From NCBI GenBank assembly GCA_002281295.1, contig NCFS01000002.1, forward strand, positions 1-64,000: a stretch of DNA of 64,000 nucleotides, written 5' to 3'. This DNA comes from Halothiobacillus sp. 35-54-62. GTDB taxonomy: Bacteria > Pseudomonadota > Gammaproteobacteria > Halothiobacillales > Halothiobacillaceae. The notes under the pieces were generated by a model. It was not told where the DNA came from. It saw only the letters and a list, made by a program, of their open reading frames with translations, and made no database searches. The number at the start of each line of letters is the position of its first letter. The first letter of the stretch is position 1. Of this stretch, positions 9,128 through 18,327 are shown one piece after another. Position numbers and translations under genes: made by a program.

Positions 9128-9841
9128 TTATTGAGTTAGGTTCGCGTAGTAATTGGCGAGCTCAATAATTTCTTGATCAGACAGCACATGCGCCATGAGC
9201 CGCATACGGGAATAAACGTCATTACTGCGCTTGCCCGTTTTGTAATCTTGCATGGTGCGAATGAAGTATTCCGGTGTCTGCCCCGCCATAGCAGGCACGT
9301 CAATAACATTACCTTCGCCTTTATATCCATGACAGGACATGCACGGTGCCAGCAACCGATTGCCATCCCCCTTCATGACCAAAAGCTCTGCCTTGTCTGC
9401 CAAAGCTTTGTCTATCGGCGTTCCGACGGGAACCGGGGGCAGTTTAAAGCTGGCATAAAACGCCGCGATATCGGCCATGTCCTGATCGCTCATAGGCTGG
9501 GCGAGTACGGTCATCAGGGGATAGGTGTTTCGGCTGCCGTTTTTGTAGTCTTGCAGCATTTTGTACGTGTATTCCGCCCGCTGACCGGCCAGGCTTGGCC
9601 AGTTGCTGCTTTGGGCTATTCCCGCATGTCCATGACAAGAGGCGCACATTTGCTCATGGGCGAGCTGGCCGCCTTTTTGGGCATTGCCACTGCGAATCAG
9701 CGCCAGGGTTTCGGGGGTCCAGGCGACCTCTGTTGAGGGCGCATCCGCTCTTGCTTTGCTAGCGCCGTGCTCATTGGCAAAACTGTTTGTGCTCATCGCA
9801 ATCAGCGCGGCAACACCCACTAAAGTTATTGATCGATTCAT
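9128..9841 (-). CDS. Diheme cytochrome c4
   Basis: 237 residues from the ATG at 9841, chosen because GGAG stands nine bases upstream (an ATG 15 bp earlier overlaps that GGAG). Signal peptide to about residue 23 (TNSFA-NE). Two haem motifs, CASCHG and CMSCHG, each at the start of a cytochrome c domain of about 90 residues, with YTYKMLQDYKNG and YFIRTMQDYKTG segments typical of cytochrome c4. It follows the ba3 oxidase subunit I by 30 bp, so it is the probable periplasmic electron donor to that oxidase. Confidence 0.93.
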   Translation of the reverse strand: MNRSITLVGVAALIAMSTNSFANEHGASKARADAPSTEVAWTPETLALIRSGNAQKGGQLAHEQMCASCHGHAGIAQSSNWPSLAGQRAEYTYKMLQDYKNGSRNTYPLMTVLAQPMSDQDMADIAAFYASFKLPPVPVGTPIDKALADKAELLVMKGDGNRLLAPCMSCHGYKGEGNVIDVPAMAGQTPEYFIRTMQDYKTGKRSNDVYSRMRLMAHVLSDQEIIELANYYANLTQ

Positions 9842-9871
9842 TGGTAAATTCTCCATGTGTCAATTCCCCGC

Positions 9872-11554
9872 TCAAATGCCGAAAGGAACTGCACCATGTG
9901 TGCCGATAAAGAAGAATTGCAGTAAGGGGTAGCCATAACTAATTAGCATGTAAGCCGCCATGGCCCAGTTCCAAAAGGATAGGCTGTTCAGGATGTTGGG
10001 TACCTTGAGGGGCGGATGAATCGCCTCAGCGTAGCTTACCGTCATATCGGGTTCTGCAATTTTGTTGGTGTGGGTGCGAATGAGGTTGTAGATAAACATC
10101 ACGCCGGATACCACTAAAATAATGCCGCCCACCACCATCATGAGCTCATAAATGCCCCACTGCGCCACTACGCCGACATGCTCGTAGGGCGTGCTGGAAA
10201 CGCGGCGGGGATACCACAGCAAACCGATGTAATGCCAAGGCAAGGTGAGTACCAACATGCCAATAAACCACAGCCATAGTTGCCATACCGCCATCGCTTT
10301 GGAATGCAGTTGTCGGCCGGTGATTTTGGGCCAAATCCAGTACGCCACGGCTAAATACATAATGACGGTGGTGCCGCCAAATATGAGATGAAAATGCCCC
10401 GTTACCCACTGAGTGTTGTGAATCATGGCGTTCAGAGAGTACGAGGCATTAATCAGGCCGCCAAAACCACCGAAGGTGAGCATAAACATGGCGAGCATGC
10501 CGGCAACAACCATCGGCTCTTTCCAATCAAGACCGAGCATCCAGCCGAAAATACCCTTGCCACCGCGTAACCGGCTGGCAATTTCAAGCGAGGCCAAAAC
10601 GGTGAAACCGGTAAGGAACGTTGGCACAGCAACCATAAAAGTGCCTAGCATATGCAAAAGCTTCCAGCCCGCTGCTTGCTGGGGATCCATGTACAGGTGG
10701 TGAAAGCCAATCGGTACAGAAAAAATGAACAACATAACAAACGCAATGCGGGCGAACTCATCTGAAAAGAGCTTGCCGCCCGCTAGTTTGGGCACCAAGG
10801 TATACATCGCGATGTAGGCCGGGATTAGCCAAACGTACACGATGGCATGCAAAGTCCAAGAGAACAGCGTGCGCGCCATGCCGGGATCTAAGGTTTCTTT
10901 TAGGCCTAACGACACAGGAATCAACTGGAAGAGGGCTTCAATGGCAACGCCGGCAGAAGTCCACATCCAGAGCAGGGCATTGATGGTGGTGCCAAACATA
11001 ACCAAAGGCACGGGTTTGCCGGGGTTTTGCTTTTTCCATTGCGTCATGCCGGCGATCATGTCGATACACCAGAACCACGAGCCTACCACCAGCAACACGG
11101 CGCCAATATAAAATAAAGGATCGGCCATTTCGGGTGGGTAGAAGGTGTACATCACCGAGGCTTTGCCGGTGAGCAGCATGACCGCTGCCAACGCTGTGCC
11201 AAAAACCGCCAAGTAAAACCCAGCCCAGCTAAACAAAGGGCTCCAGGTTTTTATTTTGAGCGAGTGCGCCATCGAGTGATAGCCATACCCCATCATGAAA
11301 AACGTGGTCAACACATAGGCCATCAACACGCCATGGGTGGATGTTGAGGCAAAATACACATGCGATGATTCAAGCCAAGGAAAATAACCCGAACGCTCTG
11401 CCACTTGGTATAAGCCCATAGGCAAGCCCAGCAGCAACGCAACAAATGCAAACCACAGGTTGGACATGCCCAAACGATTACCCAAACGCAACGCACTGGC
11501 GGTTGTGCTTTGGGTTTGGCTTAAACGCCCGGCCTCTTCAGCGGTAATACTCAT
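9872..11554 (-). CDS. ba3-type (B-family) haem-copper oxidase subunit I
   Basis: 560 residues, about 13 helices. Recognisable ligands: an early HG in STSTHGVLMAYV for the low-spin haem, the CuB histidine-tyrosine region SWTLHAIVYVWLIPAY, the GFHHLYMDP histidine pair, and VTGHFHLIFGG for the two haem groups. The HAIVY form (not HPEVY) and the lack of the A-family glutamate place it with Thermus ba3-like oxidases. It reduces O2 at the inner membrane with electrons from cytochrome c through subunit II. Gene order subunit IIa - II - I - cytochrome c4 forms one operon. High oxygen affinity is known for this family but not shown here. Confidence 0.9.
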   Translation of the reverse strand: MSITAEEAGRLSQTQSTTASALRLGNRLGMSNLWFAFVALLLGLPMGLYQVAERSGYFPWLESSHVYFASTSTHGVLMAYVLTTFFMMGYGYHSMAHSLKIKTWSPLFSWAGFYLAVFGTALAAVMLLTGKASVMYTFYPPEMADPLFYIGAVLLVVGSWFWCIDMIAGMTQWKKQNPGKPVPLVMFGTTINALLWMWTSAGVAIEALFQLIPVSLGLKETLDPGMARTLFSWTLHAIVYVWLIPAYIAMYTLVPKLAGGKLFSDEFARIAFVMLFIFSVPIGFHHLYMDPQQAAGWKLLHMLGTFMVAVPTFLTGFTVLASLEIASRLRGGKGIFGWMLGLDWKEPMVVAGMLAMFMLTFGGFGGLINASYSLNAMIHNTQWVTGHFHLIFGGTTVIMYLAVAYWIWPKITGRQLHSKAMAVWQLWLWFIGMLVLTLPWHYIGLLWYPRRVSSTPYEHVGVVAQWGIYELMMVVGGIILVVSGVMFIYNLIRTHTNKIAEPDMTVSYAEAIHPPLKVPNILNSLSFWNWAMAAYMLISYGYPLLQFFFIGTHGAVPFGI

Positions 11555-11566
11555 AAACGTGGCTCC

Positions 11567-12052
11567 TTAATTATTCTTGGGTACGACACGAACCCGCGCG
11601 TACATGTAGTCATGCCCGATACCGCAGTATTCATTGCAAATCATGGGGAACTCGCCGAGCTTGGTGAACGTGGTGTTCGCCTCGGAGATGTACCCCGGAA
11701 CCACCATCAAATTGAGGTTCGAGTAAGGCACAAGCAAGCCATGCAACACATCAAGGCTGGCAATGCGTAGCCGCACGGGGGTATCAATGGGGACTTCAAT
11801 TTCTTGCGGATAAAAACCATATCGTGCCGCCACCATCGTGACATCTAAGCTGCCATCGGTGTTTTTATGCACACCTAAGTTGTTTTCAGCAAACTCTTTG
11901 GACAGGTGCAGTTTGGCTGAATCAATTGTTTGCACGTTAGAGGGCGGGTGGATGCCCTTGGCCGCCGCATAATAAACCTGCACAGCAATGGTGAACGCAA
12001 CAATGCCACCTACAACATAAAGCCATTTTTTTTCTAATGGATCAACATGCAT
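11567..12052 (-). CDS. ba3-type oxidase subunit II (CuA protein)
   Basis: 161 residues with one N-terminal anchor helix (residues 10-29) and a periplasmic cupredoxin domain. The CuA centre is visible: a histidine in LDVLHGLLV, then CNEYCGIGHDYM giving C-x3-C-x3-H-x2-M. One transmembrane helix and short length are typical of B-family oxidases; A-family subunit II has two helices. It sits 12 bp upstream of subunit I and should accept electrons from cytochrome c4. Confidence 0.92.
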   Translation of the reverse strand: MHVDPLEKKWLYVVGGIVAFTIAVQVYYAAAKGIHPPSNVQTIDSAKLHLSKEFAENNLGVHKNTDGSLDVTMVAARYGFYPQEIEVPIDTPVRLRIASLDVLHGLLVPYSNLNLMVVPGYISEANTTFTKLGEFPMICNEYCGIGHDYMYARVRVVPKNN

Positions 12053-12062
12053 GATCTACCCC

Positions 12063-12212
12063 TTAACTAATATGACCGAAACCGACAAAACGAGCCCAAA
12101 GGGCTGTCCAGCCGATAACTACCAATGCGCCATAAATCAGGAGAATTGTCCAAGTTCCTGTGGGGGCGGAGTTGTAGATTTTCTTTTCTTCTTCGGGCGA
12201 TAGCTTTTGCAT
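12063..12212 (-). CDS. Small ba3 oxidase subunit IIa-like protein, 49 aa
   Basis: Hand-translated from the minus strand. A short charged start (MQKLSPEEEKKIYNSAP) is followed by one helix (TWTILLIYGALVVIGWTALW) and a basic/aromatic end. The stop is 10 bp before the subunit II start and GAGG stands about ten bases before the ATG at 12212. Thermus ba3 has a one-helix subunit IIa in this position, so this is the likely first gene of the oxidase operon. Short genes like this are often missed in annotation. Confidence 0.75.
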   Translation of the reverse strand: MQKLSPEEEKKIYNSAPTGTWTILLIYGALVVIGWTALWARFVGFGHIS

Positions 12213-12385
12213 AGGGTGCTGTCCTCGATATAGTTAGCGTTAATAATTATTAATGCATTTCATTAAGCCGGCATACTGTGTGAAATAACACAGAATGAGC
12301 TTATGTTATCACCATAATTGTTTTATGATACCCGTATTCAAAAAATATTTGCTCCGATAACCATCCTCGATTGAGTGCTTGATTC

Positions 12386-13306
12386 ATGTCGCAAAAAATC
12401 TCATCTATCCCCTCAATGGGCGTGCCGTCATCTATTGCTAAGTTGTTGGCTTTGTTGGAGATTACCAAGCCGAAAGTGGTTTTAATGCTGGTGTTTACCG
12501 CCTGGGTTGGCATGGTTTTGGTGCCTGCAGAATCGTTTCACTGGCCGGTAATGATTTACGCCTTAATCGGCATCGGTTTGGCTTCAGCCAGTGGGGCTGC
12601 GTTAAATCACCTAATGGATGAGCGCATTGATGCGCAAATGGCACGTACCGGCAAACGCCCTTTACCCAGTGGTCGATTAAGCCCGCACGAGGTACTGTTT
12701 ACGGCTATTTTGTGGGGCGTTTCTGGTATTGGATTATTAGCCTGGCAAGTTAATTTATTAACGGCGGTTTTAACTGGGTTTGCTTTAATTGGTTATGCCC
12801 TTATTTATACCGTATGGCTAAAACATAGCACGCCTATGAATATAGTTTGGGGTGGTGCGGCCGGTGCCGCCCCCCCATTATTGGGTTGGGTCGCCATGAC
12901 GGGGCAATTATCCTGGGAAGCTTTTATTCTTTTTTTGATTATTTTTATTTGGACGCCACCGCATTTTTGGCCATTAGCCGTGCATCGGGTGGAGGATTAT
13001 CGTCGTGTGGGTGTGCCGATGCTGCCGGTGATTCGGGGGGTGCAGCACACTAAATTCCAAATTGTGTTGTATTCATGGGTGTTGCTGGCGGTCACCCTGC
13101 TGCCCGCGAGCATCGGCATGATGGGCAGTTTTTATTTTGTGGCCGCTTTGCTGCTGGGGGGCATTTTTGTGGTCATGGCATGGCGGTTTTATCGCGCGGC
13201 CGATGATCGTTTAGCCATGCCTTTGTTTGGTTATTCCATTACTTACCTTATGTTGTTGTTTGCGGCGATGTTGATTGATCGGTTGTTGTTGCCGCTCCTG
13301 CGATAG
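12386..13306 (+). CDS. ctaB: Protohaem IX farnesyltransferase (haem O synthase)
   Basis: 306 residues, an UbiA-fold prenyltransferase with about nine helices. The polyprenyl-diphosphate/Mg site is visible in NHLMDERIDAQMARTGKRPL, together with the second loop around HRVEDYRRVGVPML. It adds a farnesyl chain to haem B, giving haem O for CtaA. Transcribed away from the oxidase operon across a 173-bp AT-rich spacer (12213-12385) that must hold both promoters. Confidence 0.95.
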   Translation: MSQKISSIPSMGVPSSIAKLLALLEITKPKVVLMLVFTAWVGMVLVPAESFHWPVMIYALIGIGLASASGAALNHLMDERIDAQMARTGKRPLPSGRLSPHEVLFTAILWGVSGIGLLAWQVNLLTAVLTGFALIGYALIYTVWLKHSTPMNIVWGGAAGAAPPLLGWVAMTGQLSWEAFILFLIIFIWTPPHFWPLAVHRVEDYRRVGVPMLPVIRGVQHTKFQIVLYSWVLLAVTLLPASIGMMGSFYFVAALLLGGIFVVMAWRFYRAADDRLAMPLFGYSITYLMLLFAAMLIDRLLLPLLR

Positions 13307-13315
13307 TGCTGCTTG

Positions 13316-14287
13316 ATGTCTTTGCACCCGCTCACGCTGCGCTTTTGGCATCGCGCTTTGGCATTGGCTTTGGCCGTGCCCTTGCTTTGGCTGGCGGTAA
13401 CGGGGGCATTGCTTGGATTTGCTGGCGAAACCGATCGAATGGTGACCCCTGAATTGCTCTCAACGCCGCATTTGCCTGGCCAGGAGCGAGATTGGTCCGA
13501 TCAATTACCCGCAGAGTTAATCCATTCGGATCAGTGGATCGGCTTTGCACCGGCCGCCACGCCGTTTGATCCAAGTATTTGGCAGGATGTGGCGGGCACA
13601 TTGTGGTATGTGAATCCAGAAAGCACCGAGCTGCGCGGGCAGCGCGGGGCGACAGCTGGCGTGCAGGCATGGCTGTTGCGACTGCATACAGGCGATTTTC
13701 TGGGGGTGCAGTGGGTTTATCGGGTTATTGCTTTAATTGCCAGCGCCGGGTTGGGCTTGCTTATAGTTACAGGGTTACTGGCATTATTACGGGCATTGCG
13801 ACAAAGCGGGCGCCAAACGCCCTTGCCGCTGCATAATTTGATTGGGGGATTAAGTGCCGCGCCCTTGCTGATTTTGCTAAGCGCCGTGGCAGTGCTGGCT
13901 TGGGGTGCGCCGCGCGATGAGATGCAGCCGCGCGGCGCGGCTTGGATCGTGATGCAAAAAGCCCAACCGTTCACTGCGGTCGATCTTCGCAGCTGGCGTG
14001 CGTTTACCCAAAGCCATTTGCCCGATTGTCGGCCAGTTTGGATTAATCGACCCGCGCAGGCGCCTTCTGGGTTGCAGGTGCAGTGTGCCGATGGGCGAGC
14101 GTGGGTTTCTCCCGCGTTAAATCCGGCGATCGGGGCTTGGGTGCCGATCAGTTTGGAACGCCGTACTCTTGATTGGCATACCGGTGTTTTTTTAGGGCAA
14201 GCGGGGCGGGTTTTATGGGTTTTAGCTGCGCTGGCGGTGCCCTTGTTGTGGTGGTCTCGTCGTCGTCGAAACGTGGAAATTAAATAA
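13316..14287 (+). CDS. PepSY-domain membrane protein
   Basis: 323 residues from ATG 13316 (a TTG directly before it is unlikely to be used). Four hydrophobic segments in the PepSY-TM arrangement: a first helix after FWHRALALALAVPLLWLAVTG, a periplasmic loop with LLRLHTGDFLG and a Trp-rich signature, a helix pair near 140-200, and a last helix after LDWHTGVFLGQ followed by an RRRR tail. Paired HTG motifs are typical of this family, which often accompanies iron or haem proteins. It lies between ctaB and ctaA, spaced 9 and 10 bp, so a part in haem handling or oxidase assembly is plausible but not shown. Confidence 0.7.
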   Translation: MSLHPLTLRFWHRALALALAVPLLWLAVTGALLGFAGETDRMVTPELLSTPHLPGQERDWSDQLPAELIHSDQWIGFAPAATPFDPSIWQDVAGTLWYVNPESTELRGQRGATAGVQAWLLRLHTGDFLGVQWVYRVIALIASAGLGLLIVTGLLALLRALRQSGRQTPLPLHNLIGGLSAAPLLILLSAVAVLAWGAPRDEMQPRGAAWIVMQKAQPFTAVDLRSWRAFTQSHLPDCRPVWINRPAQAPSGLQVQCADGRAWVSPALNPAIGAWVPISLERRTLDWHTGVFLGQAGRVLWVLAALAVPLLWWSRRRRNVEIK

Positions 14288-14297
14288 GGTTAGTGAT

Positions 14298-15269
14298 ATG
14301 GCAGAGCGTTCACAGGTTTGGTTTCAGCGGATGGCGATTATCACGACCATCGCCGTTTATATTTTGATTATCGTTGGGGGATCGGTGCGCGCCAGTGGGG
14401 CGGGCATGGGATGCCCGGATTGGCCTAAATGTTTTGGGCAATGGATTCCGCCGACGGACGTATCGCAACTCCCCGCCGATTACCAAACCATTTATAAAGA
14501 TCGTGGGTATGCGAATGTAATTTTTAACCCGGTTAAAACCTGGACCGAGTATTTTAACCGCCTGACTGGCGCGACAATCGGCATCTTGGTGTTTATTACC
14601 TTGATTTTGGCATGGGTGCGGCGTCGCAGCGACGCTGCGGCGTTTAAAGCGAGTTTGGCGGCTTTTCTTCTGGTTGGGTTTAATGGGTGGTTGGGTTCGG
14701 TTGTGGTGTCGAGCAACCTACATCCGGCGATGATTACGACCCATATGTTTGCCGCCTTGTTGACCGTTGCCGTGTTGATTTATGCCACAACTCGAAGCTG
14801 GAGCCGCTGGCACCGCCCTGATTCAATTCCGACACGGGGGTTAAGTTTTGCTTTGGCAATCGCTTTGGTGTTGAGCTTGGCGCAGATCGCGATGGGTACC
14901 CAAGTGCGAGAAGCGGTTGATGTGCTGGCATTAAATCCGCAGTTTGCGGATCGGGCGACCTGGTTTGCCGCTTTGGGGCAAACCGTGATGACGCATGTGA
15001 TTTTTGCGGGGTTGGTTGTGGTCTGGAATGCTGGGGTTATCGTTTTGTTATGGCGCTGGGCCTCGCAGCAAAAAGTGTTAAGGCGGCTAATTATAGCGTT
15101 AGCGGGCGTCATCTTGGCGCAAGTGGCGATGGGGGTAAGTTTTGCGCTGGCAGGTTTCCCCGCGCTGCTGCAACCCTTGCATTTACTGGGTGCCGGGTTG
15201 ATTTTTGGCTTGCAAATTGCGCTGCTTTTAGCGTTGCAAGATGCCCGACGCGCGCCGGTGATGCTATGA
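14298..15269 (+). CDS. ctaA: Haem A synthase
   Basis: 323 residues, eight helices in two four-helix halves. The GGSVRASGAGMGCPDWPKCFG signature is clear, including the two loop cysteines (39 and 45). Haem-ligand histidines are seen at 142 and/or 149 in the first half, and 233 and 295 in the second. The first half has EYFNR (84-88), with Asn87 where Bacillus CtaA has the His of EFIHR. It converts haem O to haem A for the ba3 oxidase. Overlaps the next gene by ATGA. The missing histidine is treated as a finding. Confidence 0.88.
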   Translation: MAERSQVWFQRMAIITTIAVYILIIVGGSVRASGAGMGCPDWPKCFGQWIPPTDVSQLPADYQTIYKDRGYANVIFNPVKTWTEYFNRLTGATIGILVFITLILAWVRRRSDAAAFKASLAAFLLVGFNGWLGSVVVSSNLHPAMITTHMFAALLTVAVLIYATTRSWSRWHRPDSIPTRGLSFALAIALVLSLAQIAMGTQVREAVDVLALNPQFADRATWFAALGQTVMTHVIFAGLVVVWNAGVIVLLWRWASQQKVLRRLIIALAGVILAQVAMGVSFALAGFPALLQPLHLLGAGLIFGLQIALLLALQDARRAPVML

Positions 15270-15778
15270 AGAATTTTTCGGCCCTCATCGGGGGGGTATT
15301 TTTGATTTTTATAGCCGCAGGGTTAGCTGGGTGCAGCGCGAAAGACCCCGATTTCGGGGTGAATGCTCAAACCCCGGTGCAAGTGGAGCGGGATGTCCGG
15401 GCGTTATTTACCGAGTTGAAAAGCGGGGATATCGAAGCGGCTAAAGCGGCGGGTTTAATTATGCTGCCCTCACGTTGGCGCGCCCAAGGCAAACAAAATG
15501 AGGAGCTAAACGCGTTAGCGGCTCGGCTGAAAACTGAATCATTAACCCAAATTGGGTCAATCAAAATAGCCTCGCGCTGGGCTTTAGTTGATTCGATTTC
15601 GCTGGATGGCAAGCCATTTCAGGCAGAAAAGCCTTGGTTTTTCTTTTTCTATGCCGGCCACTGGGCTTGGGTGACACCCAGTGCGTTCAAAGACCCCGCC
15701 ATAAGCGGCATGATGGATGTCCGTTTTGACCGTTTATACCAACAATGGAAAGCAGATCACGGAATTGCGTCTGATTAA
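15266..15778 (+). CDS. Lipoprotein of unknown function
   Basis: 170 residues from the ATG at 15266, which overlaps the ctaA stop (ATGA); a longer frame starting at 15050 inside ctaA is not credible. Signal peptide MKNFSALIGG... with lipobox LAGC at about residue 23. The mature part has a mixed charged helix (VERDVRALFTELKSGDIEAAK) and a Trp/Phe-rich strand (PWFFFFYAGHWAW). No family recognised. Position at the end of the haem A operon suggests an envelope role tied to respiration, without proof. Confidence 0.65.
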   Translation: MKNFSALIGGVFLIFIAAGLAGCSAKDPDFGVNAQTPVQVERDVRALFTELKSGDIEAAKAAGLIMLPSRWRAQGKQNEELNALAARLKTESLTQIGSIKIASRWALVDSISLDGKPFQAEKPWFFFFYAGHWAWVTPSAFKDPAISGMMDVRFDRLYQQWKADHGIASD

Positions 15779-15866
15779 TCAGGCGGCTAATTTATTCCGC
15801 GTTACCGGTAAGACGCACCAAAATAAGGTTTTCTTGCTTAACATGCTGATATTATTTGGTTTTACG

Positions 15867-17030
15867 CTAATCTAAAGTCGGTAAATCGCCATCATGAGTC
15901 GCGCTCGATTTCATATTGGTATGGGTTGATGCTTGGCTTGCCGACGCACGAAGCTCTTCTTTGCTGCTACCAAAATTCATGCGCCATTCAAGATTGGCAC
16001 GGCTGTCGGCATTTTTAAGTGCTTCTTCTCGTTCAATGCGGCCTAACTTCCATAGGGCATGAAGCGACATATCGAAGGTTTGCGAGCCATCCATCTCATT
16101 TTTTTCCATGGCATCTTTCATGGCATCAATTTCACCGCGTTTGATTAAATCCGCAATGAAGGGCGTGTTAACCATGATTTCAACGGCGGGCACCCGCAAT
16201 CCCTGATTCCCGATGACTAATCGCTGGGAAATAATGGCGCGCAAATTTAAGGACAAATCCATCAAGAGTTGATCGCGGGATTCTGATGGGAAAAAACGAA
16301 TCACCCGATCTAAAGCTTGGTGGGCGTTGGTGGCGTGGAGCGTGGTTAGGCATAAATGACCCGTGTCAGCATAGGCCAGCGCGTGCTCCATGGTGGCGCG
16401 TTCGCGCACCTCGCCGATCATGATGACATCAGGCGCTTCGCGCAGCGCTTCTTTCAGCGCGGCCGCATAGCTATGGGTGTCCATGCCCACTTCACGTTGA
16501 TTAACAATGGAATTGCGGTGGCGGAAGGCAAATTCCATGGGGTCTTCGATGGTAAGAATATGCCCAGGCTTGGCTTCGGCACGATAATCGACCATGGCGG
16601 CTAATGTGGTGGATTTACCCGAGCCGGTGGCGCCCACCACCATGATTAGGCCACGGCGCTCTTCGACTAATTTTTCAATAATAGAGGGCAGGTTCAAATC
16701 GCTAATGCGGGGAATCTCGCTTTTAATGAAGCGAATAACAATCGCCCACTCCCCGCGCTGCATAAAAATATTCACACGGAACCGCCCCAAAGAAGGGCGA
16801 CTTAACGCTAAGTTGAGCTCAAGTTCGGTATGAAATTTATCAATTTGCTCTGGGCTGAGTACCGATTTGGCCAGAGCTTCCACTTGGCCTGGTTTCAGGC
16901 GCTCTTTACCAATAAAGCGGAGTTCCCCTTGGATTTTAACGGCTGGCAAGGCGCCGGTGCTGAAATAAAGATCGGAGCCTTCTTTTTCAGCGAGGAGCTT
17001 TAAAAAGGGGTCGAGTGCGGATTCATTCAT
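15867..17030 (-). CDS. pilU: PilU-type twitching ATPase (second copy)
   Basis: 387 residues of the PilT/PilU hexameric ATPase family. Walker A GATGSGKST, the IEDPMEF Asp-box, a His-box TGHLCLTTLHA and Walker B-like DVIMIGEVR are all present. The C-terminus has an about 35-residue polar extension (ASASQASTHTNMKSS), and AIRNLIR is replaced by PFIADLIKRGEID, as in PilU. It acts in the cytoplasm at the pilus base, helping PilT depolymerise type IV pili. It is the third of three ATPase genes in a row (pilT, pilU, this one), with a 91-bp gap from the previous. Confidence 0.85.
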   Translation of the reverse strand: MNESALDPFLKLLAEKEGSDLYFSTGALPAVKIQGELRFIGKERLKPGQVEALAKSVLSPEQIDKFHTELELNLALSRPSLGRFRVNIFMQRGEWAIVIRFIKSEIPRISDLNLPSIIEKLVEERRGLIMVVGATGSGKSTTLAAMVDYRAEAKPGHILTIEDPMEFAFRHRNSIVNQREVGMDTHSYAAALKEALREAPDVIMIGEVRERATMEHALAYADTGHLCLTTLHATNAHQALDRVIRFFPSESRDQLLMDLSLNLRAIISQRLVIGNQGLRVPAVEIMVNTPFIADLIKRGEIDAMKDAMEKNEMDGSQTFDMSLHALWKLGRIEREEALKNADSRANLEWRMNFGSSKEELRASASQASTHTNMKSSATHDGDLPTLD

Positions 17031-17121
17031 GGGGTCTGGTCCTGATTCTGGCTTGGGCCGTCGTAGGTGTTACGGCATCAATCGCGCGGCAGTGCGTTTT
17101 TTAGCTTGCGATGCGGCGGGC

Positions 17122-18267
17122 TTAGTCTTCTTTTTCGACTTGGAGCTGATTATCGTCATCATTTAACCCCTTAGGTAAGCCGCGCCGACTGTGCAATTTA
17201 ATGCTTAACCGTAAATCATTTTGCGAATCGGCATTGCGCAGGGCTTCGGGGTAGCTAACCTGCCCTTGATCGTAGAGATCCAGCAAGGCCTGATCGAAGG
17301 TTTGCATGCCATGCTCGCGGGAGCGCTTCATCACCTCTTTGATTTCATGCACATCGCCCTTGAAGATTAAATCACCAATGAGTGGGGTGTTAATTAATAC
17401 CTCGACGGCGGGGACTCGGCCAACCCCATCTTCTTTGCGCAACAAGCGTTGAGAAATGACGGATTTAAGATTTAGGGATAAGTCCATCAGCAGCTGGTGG
17501 CGCCGCTCTTCAGGAAAAAAGTTAATGATGCGATCGAGTGCTTGGTTTGTGTTGTTGGCGTGCAAAGTGGCCAAACACAGGTGACCGGTTTCAGCAAAAG
17601 CGACGGCATGATCCATGGTATCCCGATCGCGGATTTCCCCAATCAGGATCACATCGGGCGCTTGGCGTAGGGTGTTTTTTAGTGCGGATTCAAAGCTTTC
17701 GGTATCGACACCGACTTCGCGCTGGGTGACTAAACAGCCTTTATGCCGATGAACATATTCAATCGGATCTTCGATGGTCACAATATGCCCTTTGGAGTGC
17801 TCATTGCGAAAATCCAGCATGGCGGCAAGCGAGGTCGATTTACCCGAACTGGTGGCGCCCACAAAAATCACCAAGCCCCGCTTGGTCATGGAAATATCTT
17901 CCAGGATTTTGGGTAAGAGTAATTCTGCAAAATTGGGTACATCAGAGCGAATCATTCGCAAAACCATGCCAACGCTACCGCGCTGCATAAAGGCGTTAAC
18001 GCGAAATCGCGCAATACCGGGCAGTGAAATAGCAAAATTGGCTTCACGGGTTTCTTCAAAAGAAGCGACTTGCTTGTCATTCATTATCGAGCGAACCAGC
18101 ATTTGGGTGTGGTTGACCGATAACGGGGTTTCAGACAAATGCACGATTTCGCCGTTGATTTTGGCGCTGGGCGGGGCGCCAACGGTGACAAATAAATCGG
18201 AGGCGTCAAGATCCACGGCCTTGCGCAATAAACCCTGAACATAATTTGCCGCTTGCTGACGATCCAT
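17122..18267 (-). CDS. pilU: PilU-type twitching ATPase (first copy)
   Basis: 381 residues. Walker A reads GATSSGKST (Ser for the usual Gly after Thr, as in Pseudomonas PilU), with an IEDPIEY Asp-box, TGHLCLATLHA His-box and DVILIGEIRD Walker B. C-terminal PLIGDLIFKGDV and an acidic end (NDDDNQLQVEKED) follow the PilU pattern. Its start follows the pilT stop by 60 bp. Accessory to PilT in pilus retraction; not sufficient for retraction alone in species where that was tested. Confidence 0.88.
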   Translation of the reverse strand: MDRQQAANYVQGLLRKAVDLDASDLFVTVGAPPSAKINGEIVHLSETPLSVNHTQMLVRSIMNDKQVASFEETREANFAISLPGIARFRVNAFMQRGSVGMVLRMIRSDVPNFAELLLPKILEDISMTKRGLVIFVGATSSGKSTSLAAMLDFRNEHSKGHIVTIEDPIEYVHRHKGCLVTQREVGVDTESFESALKNTLRQAPDVILIGEIRDRDTMDHAVAFAETGHLCLATLHANNTNQALDRIINFFPEERRHQLLMDLSLNLKSVISQRLLRKEDGVGRVPAVEVLINTPLIGDLIFKGDVHEIKEVMKRSREHGMQTFDQALLDLYDQGQVSYPEALRNADSQNDLRLSIKLHSRRGLPKGLNDDDNQLQVEKED

Positions 18268-18327
18268 AGTTAAGCATTCCTTTGATTGGTGTGACGCCGT
18301 TTTGGTGGGCTTGGCCTAGGGGCGGTT

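Noticed and set aside
15050-15265. N-terminal extension of the lipoprotein gene into ctaA
   Set aside because: It overlaps ctaA out of frame; the ATG at 15266 gives a proper lipoprotein signal.
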